From assembly GCF_004342445.1 (NCBI RefSeq), contig NZ_SLWW01000013.1, positions 51,328 to 115,327 on the forward strand: a stretch of DNA of 64,000 nucleotides, given 5' to 3'. This document shows positions 36,796 to 44,806 of the stretch, one piece after another; positions within the stretch are counted from its first letter, which is position 1; each line of letters opens with the position of its first letter. The notes below the pieces were generated by a model. That model ran no database searches. It saw nothing but the letters and a program-made list of their open reading frames with translations, and was not told the origin of the DNA. This DNA comes from Rhodovulum euryhalinum (GTDB lineage Bacteria > Pseudomonadota > Alphaproteobacteria > Rhodobacterales > Rhodobacteraceae). The position numbers and the translations under genes are program-made.

Positions 36796-36824
36796 GTGAA
36801 CTCGGCCGGAATGCCAGTTATAAT
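36796..36824 (+). promoter_or_regulatory. Predicted promoter of the small-protein/xerD operon
   Basis: TATAAT (36819-36824) is a perfect -10. At 17 bases upstream the -35 is GTGAAC (36796-36801), which is weak. Transcription would start near 36831, 41 bases before the 44-residue ORF. Confidence 0.5.
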
Positions 36825-36871
36825 CGCCGCAAGGCAGGCAACGCGCAAAGCGAAACGGAAGGCAGGGCAGC

Positions 36872-37006
36872 ATGGTGCGGCTTCTCAAGGCACTGATTTT
36901 TCTGGTGATCGTCGGGTTCATCGGGCTCGTTGGTTTCGCCTATCTGGGCGATCTTACCCCCGAGCAGTCCGAAATGCGCGAAAGCCTGACCCTCGATGTG
37001 GACTGA
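36872..37006 (+). CDS. 44-residue membrane protein at the head of the xerD operon
   Basis: An unrecognised small gene. The protein begins MVRLLKALIFLVIVGFIGLV, then GFAYLGDLTPEQSEMRESLT and LDVD. Residues 4-26 are one strong transmembrane segment with a basic cytoplasmic start; the rest is acidic and periplasmic. AGGG precedes the ATG and a TATAAT lies 48 bases upstream. It overlaps the next gene by 11 bases, implying coupling. Function unknown. Confidence 0.72.
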   Translation: MVRLLKALIFLVIVGFIGLVGFAYLGDLTPEQSEMRESLTLDVD

Positions 37007-38537
37007 TGCGCGCGCTTCCCTTGCCGCTGCACTGGTGGCGCTGGCGGCAGCGGCGGCCCCGGCGCGCGCCGAACCGCCCTTGTCGGCGATCGACTGGCTG
37101 TCGGAATCGGTGACCGGCCCGGCCACGCGCGCCGTGCCGCCCGCCCTCAGCCCCGGTCCCGGCACCGAGCCGATCGAGGTTCAGCCGCTGGCCGGCCCCA
37201 ATGCCGACGCCGTGGGCCTTTTGCCGGCACAGGTCACCGGACTGCCGGGCGACCTGTGGGGCAGCGGACGCCCCACCGAGATCGCCCGGGCGATCCGCGC
37301 CGAGCGGGTGGACACGCTGCCCGCCGTGCAGGCGCTGCTGTTCACGCTGCTGATGGCCGAGCTTGACCCGCCCGCCGCGGCGCGCGCGGGCGAGGAAGGC
37401 GCGCTGTTGCTGGCCCGGATCGACAAGCTGCTTGATCTCGGCGCGCTGGACCAGGCCCAGGCGCTGGTCGAACGGGCGGGCCCGACCAACCCGGAACTGT
37501 TCCGGCGCTGGTTCGACATCTCGCTGTTGACCGGACAGGAGGACCGCGCCTGCGCGGCGATGCGCGCCACGCCGGACATTGCGCCGACCTTTCCCGCGCG
37601 GGTGTTCTGCCTGGCGCGCGGCGGCGACTGGAACGCCGCCGCGCTGACGCTGGAAACCGCCCGCGCGCTTGGCTTCGTGACCGACGAGGAGGATGCCCTG
37701 CTCGCCCGTTTCCTAGACCCCGAGCTTGCCGAGACCGGCGAGCCCCTGCCCGCGCCCACGCGCCCCTCGCCGCTGATCTTCCGGATGCGCGAGGCGGTGG
37801 GCGAGCCGTTGCCCACGACCACCCTGCCGCTGGCCTTCGCGCGGTCCGACCTGCGCTCGACCGCGGGGTGGAAGGCACGCATCGAGGCGGCCGAGCGGCT
37901 GGGGCGCACCGGTGCGCTGCCGCCGAACCAGCTGCTTGGCGTCTGGACCGCGCGCAAACCCGCCGCCTCGGGCGGCCTGTGGGACCGGGTGGCGGCGTTG
38001 CAGGCCTTTGACGTGGCGATGATCGCGGGCAAGCGCGATGGCGTGGAAAAGGCGCTGGAACCCGCGTGGAACGCCATGGTGGCGGCCGAGCTGGAGGTCC
38101 CCTTTGCGCGGCTCTACGGCGCCCGGCTGGCGCGTCTCGGGCTGACCGGCGAGGCCGGAGAGATCGCGTTCCGCGTCGGATTGTTGTCCGAGGATTATGA
38201 GGCCGCGGCGCGCGCGCGCGCGCCTGCGTCCGCCGAGGAACGCTTCCTGATCGGGCTGGCCACGGGCGAGGTGGCGGGCCTGAGCGCGCCGGACCCGTTG
38301 GGCGCGGCGCTGGTCGAGGGGTTTGCCGGGGCCGATCCCGGCCCGGCACAGGCGCGGCTGCTGGCCGAGGGGCGGTTGGGCGAGGCGATCCTGTCGGCGA
38401 TCGACCTGATCACCAACGGGGCGCGCGGCGACATCGGCGACGTGACGCGGGCGCTGGCGCTGATGCGCCGGGTCGGGCTTGAATCCGTCGCCCGGCAAAG
38501 CGCGCTGCAACTGATGTTGCTGGAGCGGCGCGGATGA
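36996..38537 (+). CDS. Exported helical-repeat protein, function unknown
   Basis: A 513-residue protein with a signal peptide (1-26, cleavage at ARA-EP). The rest is Ala/Leu/Arg-rich helix pairs of TPR-like or solenoid character, with two possible cysteine contributions in DRACAAMR and RVFCLARGG. I do not recognise a named family; it resembles conserved Rhodobacterales hypothetical proteins that sit before xerD. It overlaps the 44-residue gene by 11 bases and xerD by 4 (ATGA). A 16-base alternating GC tract lies at 38208-38223. Confidence 0.75.
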   Translation: MWTDARASLAAALVALAAAAAPARAEPPLSAIDWLSESVTGPATRAVPPALSPGPGTEPIEVQPLAGPNADAVGLLPAQVTGLPGDLWGSGRPTEIARAIRAERVDTLPAVQALLFTLLMAELDPPAAARAGEEGALLLARIDKLLDLGALDQAQALVERAGPTNPELFRRWFDISLLTGQEDRACAAMRATPDIAPTFPARVFCLARGGDWNAAALTLETARALGFVTDEEDALLARFLDPELAETGEPLPAPTRPSPLIFRMREAVGEPLPTTTLPLAFARSDLRSTAGWKARIEAAERLGRTGALPPNQLLGVWTARKPAASGGLWDRVAALQAFDVAMIAGKRDGVEKALEPAWNAMVAAELEVPFARLYGARLARLGLTGEAGEIAFRVGLLSEDYEAAARARAPASAEERFLIGLATGEVAGLSAPDPLGAALVEGFAGADPGPAQARLLAEGRLGEAILSAIDLITNGARGDIGDVTRALALMRRVGLESVARQSALQLMLLERRG

Positions 38538-39469
38538 ACCGGGACGCGGGGCGCTGGATCGCCACCTTTCTCGAAGCGCAGGCGGCCGAGCAGGACGCCG
38601 CGGCCAATACCCAGCTGGCCTATGCGCGCGATCTGAAGGCCTTTGCCGACTGGCTGGAGCGGAGCGGCCTGTCCTTCGCCACGCTGGGCGAGCGTGACAT
38701 AACCGCCTATCTGGTGGAATGTGATGCCGAGGGCCTGGCGGTCGCGACCCGCGCCCGGCGGCTCTCGGCGATCAGGCAACTGTTCAGATTTGCCTATGAC
38801 GAGGGCTGGCGCGGCGACAACCCGGCGCTGCAGATCAAGGGGCCGGGCAAGCCCCGGCGCCTGCCCAGGACGCTGACCCATGACGAGGTGGACCGGCTGC
38901 TTGATGCGGCCGAGGCCAGCCCGCGCGAGGCGACGCGCAACGCCTGCCTCGTGCAACTGCTCTATGCGACGGGCATGAGGGTCAGCGAACTGGTGTCGCT
39001 GCCGGTATCCTGTGCGCGGGGTGATCCCAGGATGCTGCTGGTGCAGGGCAAGGGTGGACGGGAACGCATGGTGCCGCTGTCGCGCCCGGCCCGCGCGGCG
39101 CTGGCCCTCTGGCTGGTCGAACGCGACGCGGCCGAGACGGCCGCACGGGCCAAGGGGGCGCCCGCCAGCCGCTACCTGTTCCCCTCGCGCGGCAAGCTTG
39201 GACATCTGACGCGGCACCGGTTCTACGGGCTGATCAAGGAAATCGCCCTGGCGGGCGGGATCAATCCGGACAAGGTCACGCCGCACACGCTGCGCCACGC
39301 CTTTGCGACCCATCTGCTGGCGGGCGGCGCCGATCTGCGCTCGATCCAGACGCTGCTGGGCCACGCGGACGTGTCGACCACCGAGATCTACACCCATGTA
39401 CTGGATGAACGGCTGCGCACGCTGGTGCTGGAGCATCACCCGCTGGCCCGCGCCACCGACGCGACTTGA
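38534..39469 (+). CDS. xerD: Site-specific tyrosine recombinase XerD
   Basis: A 311-residue recombinase acting with XerC at dif to resolve chromosome dimers. The N-terminal SAM-like core-binding domain (about 5-95) is followed by the catalytic domain with all conserved residues: Arg149 (ATGMRVSEL), Lys173 (GKGGRER), His251 and Arg254 (HTLRHAF), His277 (LLGH) and nucleophile Tyr286 (IYTHV). Full-length and intact. The chromosomal dif site is not in view. Confidence 0.94.
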   Translation: MNRDAGRWIATFLEAQAAEQDAAANTQLAYARDLKAFADWLERSGLSFATLGERDITAYLVECDAEGLAVATRARRLSAIRQLFRFAYDEGWRGDNPALQIKGPGKPRRLPRTLTHDEVDRLLDAAEASPREATRNACLVQLLYATGMRVSELVSLPVSCARGDPRMLLVQGKGGRERMVPLSRPARAALALWLVERDAAETAARAKGAPASRYLFPSRGKLGHLTRHRFYGLIKEIALAGGINPDKVTPHTLRHAFATHLLAGGADLRSIQTLLGHADVSTTEIYTHVLDERLRTLVLEHHPLARATDAT

Positions 39470-39524
39470 ACCGAGGCCCGCCGCGCCCCATAACTTGGGA
39501 CGCACAGCCCCGACAGAGAGAAAG

Positions 39525-40832
39525 ATGGAAAGCCCAGCCCCGCTGCTCGACACAGCCTTTTTCGCAACGATTGCCGCCATCCTTTTCCTACTGCTGCTAT
39601 CGGCCTTCTTCTCGGGCTCGGAAACCGCGCTGACCGCCGCCTCGCGTGGCAAGCTGCGCGCGCGGGCCGACCGGGGCGACCGCGGCGCGGAACGGGCGCT
39701 GCAGATCACCGAGGACAACGAGCGGCTGATCGGCTCGGTGCTGCTCGGCAACAACATGGTCAACATCCTGGCGGCCTCGCTCGCCACCGCGCTCTTCACC
39801 CGGCTCTTCGGCGAGTCGGGCGTGGCGCTGGCCACGCTGGTGATGACGCTGCTGGTGCTGATCTTCGCCGAGGTGCTGCCCAAGACCTACGCGATCACCA
39901 ATGCCGAGACCGCGGCGGCCCGCGTCTCGCCGGTGATCCGGCCGGTGATCCTGGTGTTCTCGCCGGTGGTCTCGGCGGTGCGCGCGCTGGTGCGGCTGTT
40001 GCTGGCGCTTTTCGGTGTGCGCACCGACCCCGACAGCCATATCCTCGCCGTGCGCGAGGAAATCGCGGGCGCGCTGCAGCTTGGCCATTCCGAGGGCGTT
40101 GTCGAGAAGGAGGACCGCGACCGAATCCTGGGTGCGCTGGACCTGAGCGAGCGGACGGTCGAGGAGATCATGCTGCACCGCTCCAAGATCGAGATGGTGG
40201 ATGCCGACGAGGCGCCCGAGACGATCCTGTCGCATTGCCTGGAAAGCGCGCATACCCGGCTGCCGATCTACAAGGACGATCCCGAGAACATCGTCGGCGT
40301 GATCCATGCCAAGGACCTGCTGCGCGCGATGAACAAGCTGATGCGCGGCCCCGACGCAAGCCCGGAGAAGCTGAACGAGTTTCGCGTTCTCGACGTGGCG
40401 ATGAAGCCCTATTTCGTGCCCGAGACCACCACGCTGGACGACCAGATGCGCGAGTTCCTGCGCCGCCACACCCATTTCGCACTGGTGGTGGACGAATATG
40501 GCGCCCTGCGCGGCCTGATCACGCTGGAGGACATCCTTGAGGAGATCGTGGGCGAGATCACCGACGAATTCGACGTCGACGCCGAACACCCGCTGCGCCA
40601 GACCGAGGACGGTTCGGTCCTGGTGGACGGCGCGATGACGATCCGCGACCTGAACCGGGCGATGGACTGGGCCTTGCCCGACGACGAGGCGAACACCATC
40701 GCGGGCCTGGTGATCCACGAGGCGCAGTCGATCCCGACCCAGGGGCAGGTATTTTCCTTCCACGGCTTCCGGTTCGAGGTGTTGCAGCGCCAGGCGAACC
40801 GGATCACCCGGCTGAAGATCCGGCCGTTGTGA
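39525..40832 (+). CDS. CNNM/CorC-type transporter or haemolysin-like protein
   Basis: A 435-residue protein with an N-terminal DUF21 (CNNM) membrane domain of 3-4 spans (about 10-180, containing SAFFSGSETALTAASRGKL and LLGNNMVNILAAS), two CBS domains (about 210-340) and a C-terminal CorC_HlyC transporter-associated domain (from about 350). Related proteins are implicated in Mg2+ efflux. The start at 39525 has AGAGAAAG upstream; the upstream codons belong to another reading of xerD. Confidence 0.88.
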   Translation: MESPAPLLDTAFFATIAAILFLLLLSAFFSGSETALTAASRGKLRARADRGDRGAERALQITEDNERLIGSVLLGNNMVNILAASLATALFTRLFGESGVALATLVMTLLVLIFAEVLPKTYAITNAETAAARVSPVIRPVILVFSPVVSAVRALVRLLLALFGVRTDPDSHILAVREEIAGALQLGHSEGVVEKEDRDRILGALDLSERTVEEIMLHRSKIEMVDADEAPETILSHCLESAHTRLPIYKDDPENIVGVIHAKDLLRAMNKLMRGPDASPEKLNEFRVLDVAMKPYFVPETTTLDDQMREFLRRHTHFALVVDEYGALRGLITLEDILEEIVGEITDEFDVDAEHPLRQTEDGSVLVDGAMTIRDLNRAMDWALPDDEANTIAGLVIHEAQSIPTQGQVFSFHGFRFEVLQRQANRITRLKIRPL

Positions 40833-40838
40833 GGGCGG

Positions 40839-40920
40839 CGGGGGCGCTCCCGCCCCCGTCCGGCGCGGGGCATGCGCCCCGCTTGTCCGGCGTTGGGCGT
40901 GGCGCGGCCTTGCGGCCGCG
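40839..40920. terminator. Three consecutive GC hairpins between convergent genes
   Basis: Three perfect 7-bp stems lie in a row after the CorC-type gene stop: CGGGGGC/GCCCCCG (40839-40858), GCGGGGC/GCCCCGC (40865-40882) and CGCGGCC/GGCCGCG (40903-40920). None has a strong T-run, although GCTTGTCC follows the second. They probably act as a bidirectional termination zone for the converging transcripts. Confidence 0.45.
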
Positions 40921-40932
40921 TGCCTCCGGCGG

Positions 40933-40953
40933 GAGTATTTAGGCCAAGAAGAA
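40933..40953. repeat. Short intergenic repeat, copy 2
   Basis: It starts GAGTATTT and ends CCAAGAAGAA and matches 1698-1718 at 19 of 21 positions. In this copy it follows CTCCGGCGG, the fuller form I recall from gene ends in Rhodobacteraceae. It lies in the convergent gap, 3 bases from the stop of the HerA-like gene. Confidence 0.5.
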
Positions 40954-40955
40954 GC

Positions 40956-42494
40956 TCAACGGCCCTTGAACAGACCGCCGAGGATGCCGCGGACGAGGCG
41001 CTTGCCGGTGGTGCCGGAGAGTTCCTTGATGAGCGCGTCGCCCAGGGCCGCACCGAGGCTGGCGGGGGGCTGGCGGCGGGCCCGTGCCGAGCCGCGGGCG
41101 GGGGCAGAGTAGCGCCGGGCGGCGCGGTGTTCGCGTTCGGCGGCGGCCTCGGCCTCGTCACGGCGGGCGGCATCTTCGGCTTCGCGGGCGGCCTCGGCAG
41201 CGCGGCGCGCCAGCATCTCTTGCGCGGAGTCGCGGTCGATGGGCCGGGCGTACTTGCCCGCCATCGGCGAGGCCGCCAGCAGCGCAGCCCGCTCGGCCGG
41301 GTCGAGGGGGCCAAGCTGCGAGGATGGCGGGCGGATCAGCGTGCGCTGGGCGACGCCGGGGACGCCCTTGTCCTCGAGAAACGAGGTCACCGCCTCGCCC
41401 ACGCCGACCTCGCGGATCGTGTCGGCCGTATCGAAGCCGGGATTGTCGCGATAGGTTTCGGCGGCGCGTTTCAGCGCGGTGCGGTCGCGCGCGGTGAAGG
41501 CGCGCAGCGCATGCTGCACCCTGTTGCCGAGCTGGCCGAGAATATCCCCGGGCACGTCGTCTGGGTTCTGGGTGATGAAATAGACCCCCACCCCCTTGGA
41601 GCGGATCAGCCTTGCCACCTGTTCCACCTTGTCGACCAGCGCCTTGGGCGCATCGTCGAACAGCAGATGCGCCTCGTCGAAGAAGAAGACGAGTTTCGGT
41701 TTCTCGGGATCGCCCACCTCGGGGAGGTCCTCGAACAGTTCGGACAGCAGCCAGAGCAGGAAGGTCGCGTAGAGCCGGGGTGCGGACATCAACGCATCGG
41801 CGGCGAGGATATTGATCTGGCCGCGCCCATCCGGGGCGACGCGCATGAGATCGGCGAGATCAAGCGCCGGCTCGCCGAACAGCCGCGCCCCCCCCTGGTT
41901 TTCCAGCACCAGCAACCGGCGCTGGATCGCGCCCACGGAACTGGCCGCGACATTGCCGTAGACAAGCGACAGCGTGTCCGGGTTTTCACCTAGAAAGACC
42001 AGCATCGCGCGCAGGTCGTCGAGATCGAGCAGCGGCAGGCCCTGGTCGTCGGCGACCCGGAAGGCGACGTTCAGCACGCCCTCCTGCACCTCGTTGAGAT
42101 CCAGCAGCCGCGACAGCAGGAGCGGTCCCATCTCGGCCACGGTGGTCCGGACGGGATGGCCCTGCTCGCCGAAGAGATCCCAGAAGGTGACCGGAAAGGC
42201 GCCATAGGCATAGTCGGTCAACCCGATCCTGGCGGCACGCGACTGGAACGCGTCGTGCAGCTTGAAATCGACCCGACCCGCGGCGGCAAGCCCCGCGAGG
42301 TCACCCTTGATGTCGGACAGGAACACCGGCACTCCCGCGGCCGAGAAGCCCTCGGCCATGATCTGGAGCGTCACCGTCTTGCCGGTGCCGGTCGCCCCGG
42401 CGATCAGCCCGTGGCGGTTGGCATAGTCAAGGCGCAGGTACTGCGGCACCCCATAGTCCGGGCCGCCGCCCCCGATGAACACACGCTGGGACAA
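40956..42494 (-). CDS. HerA/DUF853 family ATPase
   Basis: A 512-residue FtsK/HerA-type P-loop ATPase of the DUF853 family. Walker A GATGTGKT is at residues 33-40, Walker B is in [15 protein letters not shown] and an arginine-finger region follows. The C-terminus is a long charged helix ([16 protein letters not shown]), then [10 protein letters not shown]. These proteins are annotated as helicases, but their cellular job is unclear. The start is TTG at 42494, with AGGAG 8 bases upstream. Confidence 0.88.
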   Translation of the reverse strand: MSQRVFIGGGGPDYGVPQYLRLDYANRHGLIAGATGTGKTVTLQIMAEGFSAAGVPVFLSDIKGDLAGLAAAGRVDFKLHDAFQSRAARIGLTDYAYGAFPVTFWDLFGEQGHPVRTTVAEMGPLLLSRLLDLNEVQEGVLNVAFRVADDQGLPLLDLDDLRAMLVFLGENPDTLSLVYGNVAASSVGAIQRRLLVLENQGGARLFGEPALDLADLMRVAPDGRGQINILAADALMSAPRLYATFLLWLLSELFEDLPEVGDPEKPKLVFFFDEAHLLFDDAPKALVDKVEQVARLIRSKGVGVYFITQNPDDVPGDILGQLGNRVQHALRAFTARDRTALKRAAETYRDNPGFDTADTIREVGVGEAVTSFLEDKGVPGVAQRTLIRPPSSQLGPLDPAERAALLAASPMAGKYARPIDRDSAQEMLARRAAEAAREAEDAARRDEAEAAAEREHRAARRYSAPARGSARARRQPPASLGAALGDALIKELSGTTGKRLVRGILGGLFKGR

Positions 42495-42570
42495 GCTGTT
42501 CGCTCCTTCCTTGATCCGGCCGGACCGACAATACTTGATTAACCTTTCCGTGCGAGTCTGAATTCATCCC

Positions 42571-42646
42571 GCAGACCGGGTCCCTGGCCTGGGCGGGTCT
42601 TCCTCCCTGATGGACTGGGCCGCATCCACGCGATGCGGCCTTTTTT
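42571..42646 (+). ncRNA. Candidate small RNA 1 with anti-Shine-Dalgarno loop
   Basis: A transcript of about 76 bases is inferred, ending at a strong terminator (42618-42646). A possible promoter is TTGATT (42535-42540) and TGAATT (42559-42564), 18 bases apart. The 5' part can fold (AGACC with GGTCT, or CCCGC with GCGGG). Between this and the terminator lies single-stranded TTCCTCCC (42600-42607), complementary to Shine-Dalgarno sequences. This layout resembles trans-acting sRNAs such as the CCUCC-motif RNAs of Rhodobacter, but that is analogy only. The 5' end is a guess. Confidence 0.5.
42618..42646 (+). terminator. Rho-independent terminator with no upstream ORF
   Basis: A perfect 9-bp stem GGCCGCATC (42618-42626) with GATGCGGCC (42632-42640), loop CACGC, and a run of six T. 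It points right. No + strand gene lies upstream before the divergent HerA-like gene, so it should end a short transcript. Confidence 0.9.
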
Positions 42647-42688
42647 CATGCGGGGTTGTGCCGCGGCCTTGGGGTGATTCATTGCCTG

Positions 42689-42717
42689 TTGACGGCTGTT
42701 AACAAAGCCCGTAGCCT
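42689..42717 (+). promoter_or_regulatory. Predicted promoter of candidate sRNA 2
   Basis: TTGACG (42689-42694) and TAGCCT (42712-42717) are separated by 17 bases, which contain GTTAAC. The -35 is good and the -10 is weak, as is common in this lineage. Transcription would begin near 42724. Confidence 0.45.
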
Positions 42718-42723
42718 GCGCCC

Positions 42724-42793
42724 ATCATAAAGGTCGGCCCGTCCGACAGGGAGCAAGAAAACCACGTAAAAGGGCCGCGCTGCGGCCCTTTTT
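42724..42793 (+). ncRNA. Candidate small RNA 2
   Basis: A transcript of about 70 bases is inferred from a promoter ending at 42717 to a terminator ending at 42793. It contains a 5-bp hairpin, GTCGG/CCGAC (42733-42747), followed by a purine-rich single strand (AGGGAGCAAGAAAACC) and the terminator. No ORF fits. It does not match SRP RNA, 6S RNA or tmRNA consensus as far as I can tell. Confidence 0.5.
42768..42793 (+). terminator. Rho-independent terminator of candidate sRNA 2
   Basis: AAAAGGGCCGC (42768-42778) pairs with GCGGCCCTTTT (42782-42792), 11 bp with a 3-base loop, followed by T and C. The A/T arms make it able to work on both strands. Confidence 0.9.
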
Positions 42794-42833
42794 CTGTCGG
42801 CTGGCAACGGACCGCCGTCAGCCCGATTGCCCC

Positions 42834-42862
42834 CTGACACGCCCCCGCCGTCATGCTAGAGC
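42834..42862 (+). promoter_or_regulatory. Possible promoter of the IalB-family gene
   Basis: CTGACA (42834-42839) and TAGAGC (42857-42862) with a 17-base spacer, starting transcription about 27 bases before the ATG. The -35 is good, the -10 poor. Confidence 0.3.
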
Positions 42863-42895
42863 GGGCCAATGAACACAGCTTAGGCAGGCAGACTC

Positions 42896-43534
42896 ATGCG
42901 TGAACTCGTCCGAACCCTCGGCCTTGCGGCCATCGTCGCCCTTGCCGGCCCCGCGCTTGCCCAGGACAGCGCCCCGGCGGATGCCCCCGAGGCGGGCACG
43001 GAAACCGCTGCCCCCCCGGCAGCCGAAACCGGCGAGGTCGAGCGGCTTCCGATGGGCGAGCAAGACGCCCCCGAACAGCCCCAGGCCTATGTCAAGGATA
43101 CCTTCCAGGACTGGCGCGTGGTCTGTGTCAAGATCGCCGAGGACCGGGAATCCTGCAACATGCAGCAGCTTCTGCGGGACGCCAACGACAACCCGGTAAG
43201 CCAGGTCTCGATCGCACCGCTGCCGCCCGCGGCCGCCCCTCGCGCCGCCGGCGTCGAGATCGCAACGCCGATCGAGACGCTGCTGAGCGAGGATCTGCGC
43301 CTTGGCATCGACACCTCTCCGGTCAAGCGCTATCGCTTCACCTTCTGCACGCCGCAGGCCTGCTATGCGCGCTTTGCGCTGACCGCCGAAGAAGTCGCGG
43401 CCTTCAAGGCCGGGAAGGCCGCGAAGGTGACGATCGTGCCGCTGATGGCGCCCGACCAGACCGCCGAGATCTCGATGTCGCTGGCAGGCTTTACAGCGGC
43501 CTACGACCTGGTGGCCGGAACCCTGGCGCAGTAG
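42896..43534 (+). CDS. Invasion-associated locus B (IalB) family protein
   Basis: A 212-residue exported protein. Signal peptide 1-22 (cleavage at ALA-QD), then an Ala/Pro/Glu-rich linker to about residue 60. The IalB domain follows, with YVKDTFQDWRVVCVKIAEDRESCNMQQLL and KRYRFTFCTPQACYARFALTAEEVAAFKAG. Conserved Cys pairs suggest disulfides. First seen in Bartonella, but widespread in free-living alphaproteobacteria, where the role is unknown. It has no neighbours on its strand. Confidence 0.9.
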   Translation: MRELVRTLGLAAIVALAGPALAQDSAPADAPEAGTETAAPPAAETGEVERLPMGEQDAPEQPQAYVKDTFQDWRVVCVKIAEDRESCNMQQLLRDANDNPVSQVSIAPLPPAAAPRAAGVEIATPIETLLSEDLRLGIDTSPVKRYRFTFCTPQACYARFALTAEEVAAFKAGKAAKVTIVPLMAPDQTAEISMSLAGFTAAYDLVAGTLAQ

Positions 43535-43597
43535 CGCGCCGCCAGCCGCGGGCCGGGGTGGTGCCGCCCCGGCCGCGGCCCAACGGCGTTCAGCCGC

Positions 43598-44806
43598 TTA
43601 CACCCGGCGCAGCGCCAGCACCGCGTTGAGGCCACCGAAGGCGAAGGCGTTCGACAGCGCGACATCGACCCGGGCCTCGCGCGCCTCGTTCGGCACCACG
43701 TCAAGCATACATTCCGGGTCCGGTTCCTCGTAGCCGATGGTGGGTGCGATCACCCCGTCCTTCAGCGCCATGATGCAGGCCAGCAATTCGACCGCGCCGG
43801 TGCCGCCGATCAGGTGGCCGTGCATCGACTTGGTGGACGAGATCATCAACCGGTCGGCATGCGCGCCGAACACGTCCGCCACCGCCGCACATTCGGTCTT
43901 GTCGTTGGCCGCGGTGCCGGTGCCGTGGGCGTTGATGTAGCCGATATCCTCGACGGCCAGCCGCGCATCCCGCAGCGCACCCGAGATCGCCCGGGCCGCA
44001 CCCTGGCGGGACGGCATCACGATGTCCGACGCATCCGCGGTCATCGCGAAACCGACCACCTCGGCCAGGATTTCGGCGCCGCGCGCCCGCGCATGTTCGT
44101 ATTCCTCGAAGACGAAGATCGCCGCGCCCTCGCCCTGGACCATGCCGTTGCGGTTCGCACTGAACGGGCGGCAGGCGTCCCTGGACATCACCCGCAGCCC
44201 TTCCCACGCCTTGATGCCGCCAAAGCACAGCATCGATTCCGACCCGCCGGTGACGATCACCCGGCTCATCCCCCAGCGGATCATCTGGAACGCCTGCCCC
44301 ATCGCGTGGTTCGACGACGCGCAGGCCGTGGCCACGGTGAAGGACGGCCCCTTGAGGTTGTAGGTCATCGAGACGTGGCTGGCGGCCGCGTTGTTCATCA
44401 GCTTGGGCACGACGAAGGGATGGACGCGGTTCTTGCCCTCTTCGTAGACCGAGCGGTAATTCTCGTCGAGCGTGGTCATCCCCCCGCCCGAGGTGCCCAG
44501 GACCACGCCGGCCTCCTGCGAAAGCTGGCCGCAGAATTCCAGGCCCGACTGGGCGATCGCCTCGCGCGCGGCCAGCAGCGTGAACTGGGTGAAGCGGTCG
44601 TAAAGCGCGATCTGCTGGCGGTTGAAATGGTCCTCGGGCTCATAGCCCTTGACCTGCCCGCCGATCCGGATCGACAGCCGGTCGATGTCGCGGATGTCCA
44701 GTTCACCGATGCCGCAGCGCCCCTCGCGCAGGGCCTCCAGCGTCTGCGGCACAGTGTGGCCAAGCGCGTTGATCGTGCCCTGGCCGGTGATGACGACGCG
44801 ATTCAT
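43598..44806 (-). CDS. Beta-ketoacyl-ACP synthase (FabF-like)
   Basis: A 402-residue thiolase-fold condensing enzyme of the KAS II type. The C-H-H triad is intact: Cys162 in ATACASSN, His294 in INAHGTGT and His331 in STKSMHGHLIGG. It is encoded with its own ACP (4-base overlap) and lpxD just upstream. Hence it may extend special acyl chains for lipid A rather than bulk fatty acids; that is inference. The usual FabF motif KSMTGH reads KSMHGH. Confidence 0.88.
   Translation of the reverse strand: MNRVVITGQGTINALGHTVPQTLEALREGRCGIGELDIRDIDRLSIRIGGQVKGYEPEDHFNRQQIALYDRFTQFTLLAAREAIAQSGLEFCGQLSQEAGVVLGTSGGGMTTLDENYRSVYEEGKNRVHPFVVPKLMNNAAASHVSMTYNLKGPSFTVATACASSNHAMGQAFQMIRWGMSRVIVTGGSESMLCFGGIKAWEGLRVMSRDACRPFSANRNGMVQGEGAAIFVFEEYEHARARGAEILAEVVGFAMTADASDIVMPSRQGAARAISGALRDARLAVEDIGYINAHGTGTAANDKTECAAVADVFGAHADRLMISSTKSMHGHLIGGTGAVELLACIMALKDGVIAPTIGYEEPDPECMLDVVPNEAREARVDVALSNAFAFGGLNAVLALRRV

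Larger units (their letters stand above)
42495..42895. other. 401-base divergent gap holding two candidate sRNAs
   Basis: It separates the HerA-like gene (-) from the IalB-family gene (+). It holds no ORF with a ribosome binding site. It holds two Rho-independent terminators pointing right and two weaker promoters before them, listed separately. A 30-codon frame at 42612 runs straight through the first terminator and is not credible. Confidence 0.6.

Noticed and set aside
42612..42704. A 30-codon frame starting ATGGACTGG
   Set aside because: It has no ribosome binding site and runs through a strong terminator stem and T-run.
42724..42793. Possible SRP RNA because of GTCCGACAGGGAGCAAG
   Set aside because: The conserved GGTCCGGAAGGAAGCAGCC core is not matched and the length and fold do not fit.
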